DNA of 64,000 nt. Source: Anaerolineae bacterium (GTDB lineage Bacteria > Chloroflexota > Anaerolineae > Aggregatilineales > Phototrophicaceae). Numbering within the stretch: the first letter of the stretch is position 1; every line of letters starts with the position of its first letter. This document shows positions 51,607 through 60,558 of the stretch, piece after piece. The stretch is from contig JAFLCG010000009.1 of assembly GCA_017303635.1 (NCBI GenBank), forward strand, positions 124,001 through 188,000, written 5' to 3'. The notes beneath the pieces are model-generated. The model was given only the letters and a program-made list of their open reading frames with translations, was not told the origin of the DNA and did no database searches. Both the position numbers and the translations under genes were made by a program.

Positions 51607-53706
51607 ATGAGCACATTTCCAGCGCCAGTTCCCAAACCCGCCAACGCAGGCCCGGGTCAGGCAGCGCTTGCACGTACCACCGGCGCATTTGTCAACCTTC
51701 GGAATGGCCCAGGCACCAACTATCGGGATATTGGCGATATTCGGAATAATACCGTTCTGGTGTACTTCCAGCCTACTCGTCGTACCGATGGCTGGATCTG
51801 GATAGAACAGTCAGGTGCGGGCGGTTGGGTATCCACCACTGTCATCAACTTTGAAAACATTGCCGCCCCCCCTGCCCCTACTCAACCAACCCCTTACGAC
51901 AATAAAGTCGGTGTATGGCACTGGAAAGGCGATGTACTGCCCGAAAACACCATTGAAGACGTCGTGCGAAATCTAAAAGCCATCGCGCCACACGTCAATG
52001 CACTTTATGTGAAGACCAATGACTGCACCAACCGTGATGGTGCACAGTGGCAAGGTTTTTGGGATACCAAAAGAGCCCTGGCAATTGACGGCCCCGCCAG
52101 TATTGACCGCTGGGTGCAGGTCTTGGCTCGGTATGGTATGGAGTTCCACGCCTGGTGTGTGCCCAAAGGGACCCATGTCGAGGCTGAAACGGATATCATC
52201 GTCCAGATTTGTAATCGCCCCGGCGTGAAATCCATGATCCTCGACGTCGAACCCTATGAGGGTTTCTGGCAAGGAGGACGTGATGGCATTCGGCCTTATA
52301 TGACTCGTATCCGACGGCGCATACCGGGCGCCTTCCACATTGGCATGACCGTGGATCCGCGTCGGGCGCACTTCGCTACCATCTTCCCCCAGGAATGGTT
52401 CCCCTTTATCAATAGCATCCACACTCAGTCGTACTGGGCAACCTTCCGCCGCACACCGGAAGAAACGCTCCAGGAAACCTATGAGATGTGGGGCAGCTAC
52501 GGTCGTCCGGTCTTCCCCATCCTCCAGGGTGATGCCATACCGCTCGATATGCAGCAGGCCATTACACTTTCGACCGGCCGTCACCAGTCGCGCAGCGTCA
52601 GTTGGTGGCGATTGGGCGTCATCAATGCCAATGGTTGGCGTGTTATCAGCCAGCCCATCGGTCAGGCCCCGGTTGACCCCGGTGAACGGCCCGGTGTTGA
52701 GTTCATGATCAAACCCGGGGATGCGGGTTTCGCCTTCGGCAGTTATACCGGGCAGAATGAACTTCAGCAGTATGTCAACACCTGGGGCTGGACAACCTAT
52801 CACAAACCAACAGAAGCGGCTACCAGCAAGGTCTGGGTACGTTGGACACCCACTATTCCAGTATCCGGCAAATACGAACTGGAAACGTTTGTTCCCGGTC
52901 GCCACAAGGACACCCGCAACGCCCGTTTCAAGATCAATAACGTCAAAGGTTCTAATGGCGAGATTGTTGTCAATCTTGACCAGTCCCGGTACAGTAACCA
53001 GTGGGTCACACTTGGCGTCTTTGACTTGGATCGCAATACACAGGGGGCCGGTACGGTCTTCCTCAATGACCTGACGGGGGAGACGGGCAAATCCATTGCT
53101 TTTGATGCTTTACGGTGGAAACAGATTGTAAGCACACCTGTGGACCCCGGCCCTGGTCCCGCAGTTGGAATCTCGGATGGCTATGATTCGCCGGTTGGAA
53201 CCGATGCCGAACGCCGTAGTACGCAGGTCTGGCCCGGCGGTTGGCTGGATGCCAGCCCCTTTGCCCAACTCTACTTCAGGGGTACACCGCAGGAAGCCTA
53301 CCACACTGGTGCCGATCTCAACCTGCCGCGGGATGCCGATGCACGCGCTCCAGTCTACGCCTGTGCCAGCGGCGTAGTCGTGTTCGCGGCTGCCCTTCCA
53401 ACCTGGGGAAATGTCATCATCATCAAACATGATCCCTTGAGAACCGATAAGGGAATGGTGCTGTACAGCCGTTATGGGCATGTGGAAGCCATGACCGTCA
53501 AGGTGGGCGACCGGTTGAAACGTGGACAGCAAATCGCCAAGGTTGGCAATGCTTTCGGCCGTTTTGCCTATCACCTCCACTTCGACCTCAGTCCAACGAC
53601 CATCCTGGAAAGTCGACCGGAGCATTGGCCGGCTCGCAATTTACAGAACCTGTTGGCGAATTACGTGGATCCCAAACAGTTTATCCTCGCTAACCGCCCA
53701 CGTTAG
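51607..53706 (+). CDS. SH3b, TIM-barrel-like, golvesin-like and M23 peptidase fusion
   Basis: Encodes 699 residues from the ATG at 51607, where GGGAGG precedes it; the ATG at 51595 would take in the ribosome site. Modules: SH3_3 at about 25-85 (GAFVNLRNGPGTNYRDIGDI), a TIM-barrel-like domain at about 98-355 (GVWHWKGD, DVEPYEGFW, MTVDPRRAHF, HTQSYWATF), a golvesin-C-like beta domain at about 370-505, and an M23 endopeptidase at about 555-680 with HTGADLNL, YGHV and YHLHFD zinc ligands. No signal peptide is seen. It probably cleaves peptidoglycan, but how it leaves the cell is unclear. Confidence 0.87.
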   Translation: MSTFPAPVPKPANAGPGQAALARTTGAFVNLRNGPGTNYRDIGDIRNNTVLVYFQPTRRTDGWIWIEQSGAGGWVSTTVINFENIAAPPAPTQPTPYDNKVGVWHWKGDVLPENTIEDVVRNLKAIAPHVNALYVKTNDCTNRDGAQWQGFWDTKRALAIDGPASIDRWVQVLARYGMEFHAWCVPKGTHVEAETDIIVQICNRPGVKSMILDVEPYEGFWQGGRDGIRPYMTRIRRRIPGAFHIGMTVDPRRAHFATIFPQEWFPFINSIHTQSYWATFRRTPEETLQETYEMWGSYGRPVFPILQGDAIPLDMQQAITLSTGRHQSRSVSWWRLGVINANGWRVISQPIGQAPVDPGERPGVEFMIKPGDAGFAFGSYTGQNELQQYVNTWGWTTYHKPTEAATSKVWVRWTPTIPVSGKYELETFVPGRHKDTRNARFKINNVKGSNGEIVVNLDQSRYSNQWVTLGVFDLDRNTQGAGTVFLNDLTGETGKSIAFDALRWKQIVSTPVDPGPGPAVGISDGYDSPVGTDAERRSTQVWPGGWLDASPFAQLYFRGTPQEAYHTGADLNLPRDADARAPVYACASGVVVFAAALPTWGNVIIIKHDPLRTDKGMVLYSRYGHVEAMTVKVGDRLKRGQQIAKVGNAFGRFAYHLHFDLSPTTILESRPEHWPARNLQNLLANYVDPKQFILANRPR

Positions 53707-53722
53707 TTGAGTCAGGTTTACG

Positions 53723-53746
53723 CCCCCTCTCCTTGAGGAGAGGGGG
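53723..53746. terminator. convergent GC-rich hairpin
   Basis: A perfect 10-bp stem (53723-53732, 53737-53746) with a TTGA loop between the M23 gene and the convergent MIP18 gene. No T-run, so it may be a repeat unit or a weak stop. Confidence 0.55.
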
Positions 53747-53757
53747 TGAGCGACGGA

Positions 53758-54066
53758 CTAAAACAGTCCCCAATCGTCAGCAGCGCCCTCTTCCATCATG
53801 CTCGGGTCCCACATTTCCAGCCCCATCTCGATAGTGGCAGGTCGGCGAGCATAATTTTGTGCGGTCCGGCGTGTCTGCTCCAGCAACTGCGGAGCATACG
53901 GGCAAAATGGAGTGGTCATAATCATAGTGATATGAACCTTCTCGTCGGAAAGTTCCATATTTCGGATCAATCCCAGTTCGATGATATTCATCCCGATTTC
54001 CGGGTCGACAACTTCGCGCAGCGCCTCGCGCAGACCTTCTTCGCTGATCTGTATTTGTTCGCTCAT
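53758..54066 (-). CDS. MIP18/DUF59 family Fe-S assembly factor
   Basis: Encodes 102 residues from the ATG at 54066, with GGAGGAG seven bases upstream. The DUF59 text is clear: REALREVVDPEIGMNIIELGLIRNMELSD, and TTPFCPYAPQL with the functional cysteine about 61. Members (SufT, PaaD, MIP18) help mature Fe-S proteins. The gene is divergent from sufC across about 250 bases, which ties it to the Suf operon. The C-terminal acidic tail (MEEGAADDWGLF) is like that of other small members. Confidence 0.92.
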   Translation of the reverse strand: MSEQIQISEEGLREALREVVDPEIGMNIIELGLIRNMELSDEKVHITMIMTTPFCPYAPQLLEQTRRTAQNYARRPATIEMGLEMWDPSMMEEGAADDWGLF

Positions 54067-54218
54067 TGGGTATCTCCTCCCCACTTGCTTCCACATTGAG
54101 TAGTCGCCAGATTATACCGACTATATTCTCACACATCTCTACCTTGCACAGCAAAACAAATTTTCGTCAACCCTTGATGATTAAACCATGAGAATATTGA
54201 TAATCTGAGTGCCCTTTA

Positions 54219-54247
54219 TTGACTTGCTCATCAGCGATTGATATACT
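54219..54247 (+). promoter_or_regulatory. strong sigma-70 promoter of the suf operon
   Basis: TTGACT at 54219-54224 and TATACT at 54242-54247 with a 17-base spacer, giving a leader of about 65 bases before sufC. An AT-rich stretch just upstream (54180-54215) may hold a regulator site, which I cannot assign. Confidence 0.8.
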
Positions 54248-54318
54248 GCCGATAGAGTAAACCTGTGGGTATGAAACAAAGTTAACCACGATTCAACATA
54301 CGGGAGGTCGTCCACACA

Positions 54319-55083
54319 ATGGGCGCTGTATTGGAAATCCGCAATCTACATGTGAATGTAGAAGATAAGCCCATTCTCAAGGGCGTCAACCTCATCGTCA
54401 AGCAGGGCGAAAGTCATGCACTCATGGGACCAAATGGTTCCGGCAAAAGTACGCTCGCCAATGTGCTGCTGGGTCACCCCGCTTACCAGGTTACTGGCGG
54501 ACAGTTGATCTTCGACGGAATAGATCTGCTCGAACTAGAACCGGATGAACGGAGCCGCCTCGGTCTGTTCCTCGCCTTCCAATACCCGGTCGCTATCCCA
54601 GGTGTTACGTTGGCAAACTTCCTCCGCCAGGCCATCAATTCGCGCATGAAAGCGGTTGACCCGGAAAGCAAAGGCATCTCCATCCCAGAGTTCCGCCGAC
54701 TGCTCAAGGCCAAGATGGATTACCTCCATATGGATCACAGCTTCGCCGGTCGTTACCTGAACGAAGGCTTTAGCGGTGGTGAAAAGAAACGCGCCGAGGT
54801 TCTACAGATGGCCACCCTCGAACCCAAGATTGCCATTCTGGATGAAACAGACTCCGGTCTCGATATTGATGCCCTCCGCATCGTGTCCGAAGGGGTCGAA
54901 AAGCTCAAGGGACCGAATCTTGGAGTACTGGTCATTACCCACTACCAGCGCATCCTGAACTACATTAAGCCGCAGCAGGTTCACATCATGTTTGAGGGCC
55001 AGATTGTCGAAAATGGGGGCCCGGACCTCGCGCTTAAGCTGGAAGAACACGGCTACGACTGGATTCGGGCACGGCATGCCTAG
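54319..55083 (+). CDS. sufC: Fe-S assembly ATPase SufC
   Basis: Encodes 254 residues. ABC ATPase motifs: Walker A GPNGSGKST near residue 38, signature NEGFSGGEKKRAEVLQM near residue 152, Walker B IAILDETDSGLDIDAL, and the SufC-type HYQRIL segment. It drives the SufBCD scaffold on which clusters are built in the cytoplasm. First gene of sufCBDSU-Rieske, with a GGGAGG site upstream of the ATG. Confidence 0.97.
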   Translation: MGAVLEIRNLHVNVEDKPILKGVNLIVKQGESHALMGPNGSGKSTLANVLLGHPAYQVTGGQLIFDGIDLLELEPDERSRLGLFLAFQYPVAIPGVTLANFLRQAINSRMKAVDPESKGISIPEFRRLLKAKMDYLHMDHSFAGRYLNEGFSGGEKKRAEVLQMATLEPKIAILDETDSGLDIDALRIVSEGVEKLKGPNLGVLVITHYQRILNYIKPQQVHIMFEGQIVENGGPDLALKLEEHGYDWIRARHA

Positions 55084-55123
55084 TCCCCGCATCGACTATC
55101 ATAAGGTTTGAGGAGAATAGGCC

Positions 55124-56581
55124 ATGACTGAAATTGAACTGGTGAACAGTGAGAAAGAGCTTTCCGCTGAAGAAGCGGCTCTCAAAGACCTCGGCACCAG
55201 CTACGCAGAGAAGTATGGGTTTCATGACGACATCGAGTACTCATTCAAAAGCCAGAAGGGGTTGACTCGGGAGATCGTCCAGCAGATCAGTCGGATGAAG
55301 AACGAACCGGAATGGATGACCGATTTCCGGCTCAAGTCCTATGAAATCTTCCTGAGCAAACCCACCCCACAATGGGGTGGCGGTGGCACGCTCAATGAGA
55401 TTGACTACGACGACATTTACTACTATGTCCGGGCCACTGATGAAAACAGCCAAAACTGGGACGAAGTACCGCCGGAAATCAAAGAAACTTTTGATAAGCT
55501 GGGTATACCCGAAGCCGAGCAGAAATTCCTGCAAGGCGTCAGCGCTCAGTACGACTCCGAGTCGGTCTACCACAATTTGCGGAAAGACCTCGAAGATAAG
55601 GGCGTAATCTTCCTGGATATGGACTCGGCCCTCGCCCAGCACCCGGATATAGTCCGTGAATACTTCGGCACCATTATCCCGGCGGCTGACAACAAATTCG
55701 CCGCACTGAACAGCGCTGTCTGGTCGGGTGGATCGTTCATCTATGTGCCGCCGGGCGTTCATGTAGAGATGCCCCTGCAAGCCTACTTCCGTATCAACAC
55801 CCAGAACATGGGTCAGTTCGAGCGCACACTCATCATCGTCGATGAAGGCGCTTACGTCCACTACGTTGAAGGCTGCACCGCTCCTATCTATAGTTCAAAC
55901 AGTCTCCACAGCGCAGTCGTCGAAATCATAGTCAAAGACGGTGGTCGTTGCCGCTACACCACCATCCAGAACTGGTCAACCAATGTCTACAATCTGGTGA
56001 CCAAGCGCGCCATCGCCTACAAGAACGCGACGATGGAATGGGTGGACGGCAACCTCGGTAGCAAGCTGACCATGAAGTACCCAGCCGTCATTCTGGCCGG
56101 TGAAGGCGCTCACGGCGAAGTCCTCTCTATTGCTTTCGCAGGCAAGGGCCAACATCAGGATGCCGGTGCCAAGATCACCCATCTGGCTTCCAATACCACC
56201 AGCCAGATCATCAGTAAATCCATCAGCAAGGATGGTGGTCGTGCCAGCTATCGCGGCCTGCTGAAGATCGTTGAAGGCGCGGAAAACGTCAAAAGCAATG
56301 TAGTCTGCGACGCCTTGCTGCTGGATGACCAGAGTCGTTCCGATACCTACCCCTATATTGAAGTCGATGCCAAAGACGTGACCATGGGTCATGAAGCGTC
56401 TGTGAGCAAGGTCGGTGAGGATCAACTCTTCTACCTGATGAGCCGCGGCATGACCGAAGACGAAGCCAATGCCATGATCGTTAATGGCTTCATCGAGCCA
56501 CTCGTCAAAGAACTACCGATGGAATACGCGCTGGAGATGAATCGACTGATCCAAATCCAGCTTGAAGGGTCGATTGGGTAA
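55124..56581 (+). CDS. sufB: Fe-S scaffold protein SufB
   Basis: Encodes 485 residues. The N-terminal helices (KYGFHDDIEYSFKSQKGLTREIVQQISRMKNEPEWM) and the beta-helix core (MEWVDGNLGSKLTMKYPAVILAGEGAHGEVLSIAFAGKGQHQDAGAKI) are typical. The conserved Cys of NVVCDALLL and the MGHEASVSKVGEDQLFYLMSRGM segment are present. It receives sulfur from SufS-SufU and works with SufC and SufD. GAGGAG lies upstream of the ATG. A hairpin separates it from sufD. Confidence 0.97.
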   Translation: MTEIELVNSEKELSAEEAALKDLGTSYAEKYGFHDDIEYSFKSQKGLTREIVQQISRMKNEPEWMTDFRLKSYEIFLSKPTPQWGGGGTLNEIDYDDIYYYVRATDENSQNWDEVPPEIKETFDKLGIPEAEQKFLQGVSAQYDSESVYHNLRKDLEDKGVIFLDMDSALAQHPDIVREYFGTIIPAADNKFAALNSAVWSGGSFIYVPPGVHVEMPLQAYFRINTQNMGQFERTLIIVDEGAYVHYVEGCTAPIYSSNSLHSAVVEIIVKDGGRCRYTTIQNWSTNVYNLVTKRAIAYKNATMEWVDGNLGSKLTMKYPAVILAGEGAHGEVLSIAFAGKGQHQDAGAKITHLASNTTSQIISKSISKDGGRASYRGLLKIVEGAENVKSNVVCDALLLDDQSRSDTYPYIEVDAKDVTMGHEASVSKVGEDQLFYLMSRGMTEDEANAMIVNGFIEPLVKELPMEYALEMNRLIQIQLEGSIG

Positions 56582-56596
56582 TCTCCCACCCCTGCC

Positions 56597-56619
56597 CCGC
56601 CCCTGTCATGCAGGGGCGG
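56597..56619 (+). repeat. stem-loop between sufB and sufD
   Basis: A perfect 9-bp GC-rich stem (56597-56605 with 56611-56619) and five-base loop in the 104-base sufB-sufD gap. No T-run, so it may be a processing or stabilising element in the operon. Confidence 0.65.
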
Positions 56620-56685
56620 TTAACCCGATTATTGATGATGTCATTCGGGATGGGGCTATAGGCCGCCATCCATAGGAGATTTGCT

Positions 56686-58041
56686 GTGGCTGTACAAGCA
56701 CGCCGTCGTGCCTCAGCGCCTGCCGCGCCGCGCTATACCGAAGCAGATGTGCGCGCGCAGAGCGCCTCTCGTAATGAACCGGAATGGCTCCTCGAAAGTC
56801 GTCTGGTTGCCTGGGAACTCTATCAGGATATGCCGATGCCTGGCCTCACTGATGAGGAATGGCGTCGTACCGACTATCGCCACATTCGTTGGGAAGAAGC
56901 CGATCAACTGATACCGCCGAATGGTGCAACGGTGGATATGGTCCCAGCGGCCAATCGCGCGCCGGTCGAGGGTGAACACGAAGGTGGTCAACTCATTTTC
57001 GTCGATGGCAAAATTGTTCACTTTGAACTCGCCGAGGAACTCCGCCAGCAGGGGATCGTCTTCACAGACCTCCTCACTGCTTGCCGGGACTATCCCGATC
57101 TGGTACGCCCGAATCTGATGACCAAGGCTGTCAAACCGGGGGAAGGCAAGTTCGCCGCCCTGCATGCTGCTCTCTGGACACACGGCGTGTTCTTGTACGT
57201 ACCGCCAGGGAAAGTTGCTGACCTCCCGCTCCATGTGGTCATGTATAACTCTCACAGCGGGGCCAGCCTGGGACATGTATTGGTTGTCCTGGCTGAAAAT
57301 GCACAGGCCACCATGCAGGTAGAATATGCCTCCCCGGCGATGGAGCAGCAGTCAGCCTACATCGGCGCAACCGAATTACTGGTGGGCGATGCTGCCAATT
57401 TGCGCTATGTCGGCTTGCAAGACTGGAACCGCGAAACCTTCGAGTTCAGCTATCAGCGCGCCCGCATTGGCCGCGATAGCCAACTTGACTGGATTCAGGG
57501 CACCATGGGCGGTAAGCTGGTTAAAGCCTATATGGAACTCGAACTCGATGGCAAAGGTGCCAACGGGCGCATGTCGGGCTTCTTCTTTGCCGATGGCGAA
57601 CAGCTATTCGACCACGACACCCAACAGAACCACAATGCTCCCTTGACTACCTCGGATCTGCTATTCAAAGGTGCAGCCCGCGATCAAACGCGGACCGTCT
57701 GGCAAGGGATGATTAAGTCCCTCCCCAACATGCAAAAGATTGACGGCTACCAGGCGAGTCGCAACCTGGTCTTAAGTGATGATGCCCGCATGGATGGCAT
57801 CCCCGGGCTGGAGATTGAAGCCGACGATGTGAAATGCTCACATGCCGCAACCTTCGGCACACTGGAAGATGAACCCATCTTCTACTTAATGAGCCGGGGA
57901 ATCGAACGTCCAACAGCTGAATTGATGGTCATCGACGGCTTCTTTGACGAACTCCTCCAGCGCATTCCCTTCGAGCGCGTTCGCGAACGCCTCAAGGATG
58001 CAATGGAAGCCAAGATCGTCGGCAGCGAGCGTAGCTACTAA
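56686..58041 (+). CDS. sufD: Fe-S scaffold protein SufD
   Basis: Encodes 451 residues from a GTG at 56686, with AGGAG seven bases upstream. It has the SufB/SufD core (GTMGGKLVKAYMELELDGKGANGRMSGFFFADGEQLFDHDTQQNH) and the conserved His of the CSHAATFGTLEDEPIFYLMSRGI segment. The N-terminus is Ala/Arg-rich. SufD pairs with SufB on the SufC dimer. It is the third gene of the operon and is followed by a strong terminator-like hairpin, after which sufS begins. Confidence 0.95.
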   Translation: MAVQARRRASAPAAPRYTEADVRAQSASRNEPEWLLESRLVAWELYQDMPMPGLTDEEWRRTDYRHIRWEEADQLIPPNGATVDMVPAANRAPVEGEHEGGQLIFVDGKIVHFELAEELRQQGIVFTDLLTACRDYPDLVRPNLMTKAVKPGEGKFAALHAALWTHGVFLYVPPGKVADLPLHVVMYNSHSGASLGHVLVVLAENAQATMQVEYASPAMEQQSAYIGATELLVGDAANLRYVGLQDWNRETFEFSYQRARIGRDSQLDWIQGTMGGKLVKAYMELELDGKGANGRMSGFFFADGEQLFDHDTQQNHNAPLTTSDLLFKGAARDQTRTVWQGMIKSLPNMQKIDGYQASRNLVLSDDARMDGIPGLEIEADDVKCSHAATFGTLEDEPIFYLMSRGIERPTAELMVIDGFFDELLQRIPFERVRERLKDAMEAKIVGSERSY

Positions 58042-58055
58042 CAGTAATGGTTGAT

Positions 58056-58093
58056 TAGTCAAAAACCGGAACATACGTTCCGGTTTTTGACTA
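58056..58093. terminator. strong hairpin with A/T flanks after sufD
   Basis: A perfect 17-bp stem (58056-58072 with 58077-58093), loop ATAC, with AAAAA and TTTTT next to the GC part. It would end most transcripts after sufD, so sufS expression may need readthrough or another promoter. Confidence 0.85.
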
Positions 58094-58394
58094 GACCTGT
58101 GTTATGATCTGGACGGACGCAAAACATCAATTTTGTAGGGACCAGGCGTGCCTCGTCCGCCTGAAATCGTACCTGATTGAGTAAGTCCTGATTATCTCAC
58201 CCATCGTGATTGTAGGGGCAGATATACGGGCGCAGACGCCCTAATCCGCCCACTGGAACCCCTACAGTGCGTCGCGCCTGGCCGCATCCACCGATATTTT
58301 GGCCGAACCGGGTCAGCGTCGATGACGACAACAGAGTTATTGGCGGCGCAGCCACATCGCCGCCGCCGCCGCAGCCGCCACAACCGGAGGCACC
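58094..58394. other. sufD-sufS intergenic gap with repeat-like units
   Basis: About 300 bases with no credible gene. It holds two TGTAGGG-headed palindromic units (next entry), a CGCCGCCGCC-type low-complexity run at 58360-58382, and the GGAGG site for sufS. I see no good promoter. Confidence 0.6.
58134..58266. repeat. two palindromic TGTAGGGG-type repeat units
   Basis: Unit one starts TGTAGGG at 58134 and contains CAGGCG/CGCCTG arms (58143-58148, 58158-58163). Unit two is bounded by TGTAGGGG (58211-58218) and CCCCTACA (58259-58266), with an inner GGGCG/CGCCC hairpin (58228-58241). They look like a dispersed intergenic repeat family or a small mobile palindrome; only a genome-wide search can tell. 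Confidence 0.6.
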
Positions 58395-59645
58395 ATGTCC
58401 ATAAACTTAAGTTCACCATGGGATGTCAACACGATCCGGGCAGAATTTCCCATTCTCCACCAGATGCACCATGATCAGGTGCCGCTGATCTATCTGGATA
58501 ACGCGGCCTCCAGCCAGAAGCCGCGCTTGGTGATTGACGCGCTCGATGACTACTACCGTCGCTACAACGCCAATGTGCACCGCGGGGTGCATAAACTCAG
58601 CGAAGCCGCCACTGAAGCTTACGAAGGCGCACGGGTCAAGATCAAGAAATTCATCAATGCAGGCAGCAAGCGTGAGGTCATCTTCACCCGCGGCACTACC
58701 GAGTCGATCAATCTGGTTGCCCAGACCTGGGGTCGCGCCAACCTCAAGCCTGGTGATGTCGTTATCTCCTCGGCAATGGAGCACCATTCCAATATAGTCC
58801 CCTGGCAAATACTGGCGCAGGAAAAGGGATTCACAATCAAGTACCTGCCAGTCACAGGCGCTGGTGTACTTGATCTCGATGTGCTGCGTGGATGGCTGGC
58901 CGAGGGCAATGTGCGGCTGGTCACAGTCATGCACGTCTCCAATGTCCTTGGAACCGTCAATCCAGTGGCTGAGATGGCGAAGCTGGCACATGAAGCCGGC
59001 GCGCTCATCCTGGTGGATGGTGCCCAAAGCATTCCCCATATGCCCATTGATGTCCAGTCGCTCGATGTCGATTTCTTCGCCTTTAGCGGACACAAGATGG
59101 TCGGCCCAACGGGCATTGGCATCCTTTACGGCAAACGACATTTGCTGGAGGCTATGCCGCCCTGGATGGGTGGCGGTGACATGATTTCTCGCGTGCGCCT
59201 CGATGGCAGCACCTGGAATGACCTGCCCTATAAGTTTGAAGCAGGTACCCCCATCATCGCTGGGGCCATCGGCTTGGGTTTTGCCGTCGATTATCTCAGC
59301 AGTCTCGGCATGGAAGCAGTCCACGCCTATGAGCAGCAGTTGACTGCTTATGCCTTGGACCGCCTCGCCGAAGTCCCTGGACTAACAGTCTATGGCCCGG
59401 ATGCCAGTCAAAAAGGCGCAGTGGCAGCCTTCTCCTACGGCACGATTCACCCACATGATATCGCCCAAATGCTGGATGCGGACGGCATTGCAGTGCGGGC
59501 TGGACATCACTGCGCTATGCCCCTGCATGACCAATTGGGATGTGGGGCAACTGCACGTGCCAGCTTCTACATCTATAACACCACAGCGGAGATTGACGCG
59601 CTGATCGAGGCGCTGTATAAGGTGAAGCAGGCTTTTACTGCCTAA
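58395..59645 (+). CDS. sufS: cysteine desulfurase SufS
   Basis: Encodes 416 residues. Group II desulfurase text: YLDNAASSQKPRLVIDALDDYY, RGVHKLSEAATEAYEGAR, PLP lysine in AFSGHKMVGPTGIGILYG, and the catalytic cysteine in VRAGHHCAMPLHDQLG. It takes sulfur from cysteine and gives it to SufU, encoded next. GGAGG precedes the ATG. It follows the long repeat-bearing gap after sufD. Confidence 0.97.
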   Translation: MSINLSSPWDVNTIRAEFPILHQMHHDQVPLIYLDNAASSQKPRLVIDALDDYYRRYNANVHRGVHKLSEAATEAYEGARVKIKKFINAGSKREVIFTRGTTESINLVAQTWGRANLKPGDVVISSAMEHHSNIVPWQILAQEKGFTIKYLPVTGAGVLDLDVLRGWLAEGNVRLVTVMHVSNVLGTVNPVAEMAKLAHEAGALILVDGAQSIPHMPIDVQSLDVDFFAFSGHKMVGPTGIGILYGKRHLLEAMPPWMGGGDMISRVRLDGSTWNDLPYKFEAGTPIIAGAIGLGFAVDYLSSLGMEAVHAYEQQLTAYALDRLAEVPGLTVYGPDASQKGAVAAFSYGTIHPHDIAQMLDADGIAVRAGHHCAMPLHDQLGCGATARASFYIYNTTAEIDALIEALYKVKQAFTA

Positions 59646-59657
59646 GGAGCCTCACCT

Positions 59658-60062
59658 ATGTACGATATGTATCGGGAAAATATCCTGGATCACGCCCGGA
59701 ACCCGCGTCACCCCGGCATTCTGAACCCGGCAGATGTTGACCACGAAGAGCATAATCCCCTCTGCGGCGACCGCCTCCATCTGACCCTGCAACTCGATGA
59801 CCAGCGCCGCATCGTAAACATCGCCTGGGATGGTGAAGGTTGTGCCATTAGTCAGGCCACCGCCTCCATGCTGGCGGATGAAATTCTCGGCAAAACTGTA
59901 GAGGAAGTGAAAGCGTTGCAACGCGACGTGGTGTTAGACTTGGTCGGCTTTCCGTTGACCATGAACCGGGTCAAGTGCGCGCTGCTCTCCTTGAAAACCC
60001 TTATGGTTGGTCTTTATGGGCTCGATCACTGGCAAAAGGTAGAAGATCAGGATGACAACTGA
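59658..60062 (+). CDS. sufU: Fe-S sulfurtransferase SufU
   Basis: Encodes 134 residues with the SufU-type three cysteines: NPLCGDRLHL (about Cys36), GEGCAISQA (about Cys61) and RVKCALLSLK (about Cys110), plus the zinc-site Asp of CGD. It relays persulfide sulfur from SufS to SufB. It lacks the Lys that marks IscU scaffolds, as expected. It overlaps the Rieske gene by 11 bases. Confidence 0.95.
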   Translation: MYDMYRENILDHARNPRHPGILNPADVDHEEHNPLCGDRLHLTLQLDDQRRIVNIAWDGEGCAISQATASMLADEILGKTVEEVKALQRDVVLDLVGFPLTMNRVKCALLSLKTLMVGLYGLDHWQKVEDQDDN

Positions 60063-60375
60063 AGCACAACAATGGATAACGATCGCCACGGTGGATGAAG
60101 TCCCACCGGGTGAACGCTTGGTCGTCGAAATCGGACGCAAGTGGGTCGCGGTCTTCAACATCAACGGTGTCTACTATGCTATCGAAGATGTTTGCACCCA
60201 TGATGATGGCCCCTTGGCAGAAGGCGAACTCACCGGAACCACTATCGAATGCCCTCGTCATGGGGCTTGCTTCGATGTAAGCACCGGAAAAGTGCTCTCT
60301 GCCCCGGCAGTGGTCGATGCGTCAACCTACCATGTGCGTGTACAGGGTGCAGATCTTCAGGTACAGTCGCATTAA
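60052..60375 (+). CDS. Rieske-type ferredoxin
   Basis: Encodes 107 residues. The Rieske 2Fe-2S site is complete: Cys48-Thr-His50 in VCTHDDGPL and Cys67-Pro-Arg-His70 in ECPRHGACFD. The protein is soluble with no membrane helix, so it is of the oxygenase-ferredoxin type. Its position after sufU, with an overlap, suggests it supplies electrons for cluster building or is a main client; this is inference, although Suf operons ending in a Rieske gene are known. Confidence 0.93.
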   Translation: MTTEAQQWITIATVDEVPPGERLVVEIGRKWVAVFNINGVYYAIEDVCTHDDGPLAEGELTGTTIECPRHGACFDVSTGKVLSAPAVVDASTYHVRVQGADLQVQSH

Positions 60376-60558
60376 TCGATGCAGCAGCATTGCACTAGAA
60401 GTATTCCCTTGTTGGTACATACCAGCCCATCCGGTACTTTGCAGCAGCACGCACGTTGGTTGGCAACTAGGCTAGTAGCTGCAATCAACTTACGCAAGTA
60501 GACACTGATCGCCCAAGACCAAATCATATCCAGCAAGATACTTTTGAAGAGGAATTCC

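Noticed and set aside
51973..52905. Open frame of 310 codons on the minus strand
   Set aside because: Antisense to the M23 fusion gene; composition follows the sense gene.
54191..54210. Fur-like or IscR-like operator before sufC
   Set aside because: The text GAATATTGATAATC has some similarity to a Fur box, but it is not a good palindrome; similarity is at chance level for AT-rich DNA.
58413..59324. Open frame of 303 codons on the minus strand
   Set aside because: Antisense to sufS; no domain or ribosome site.
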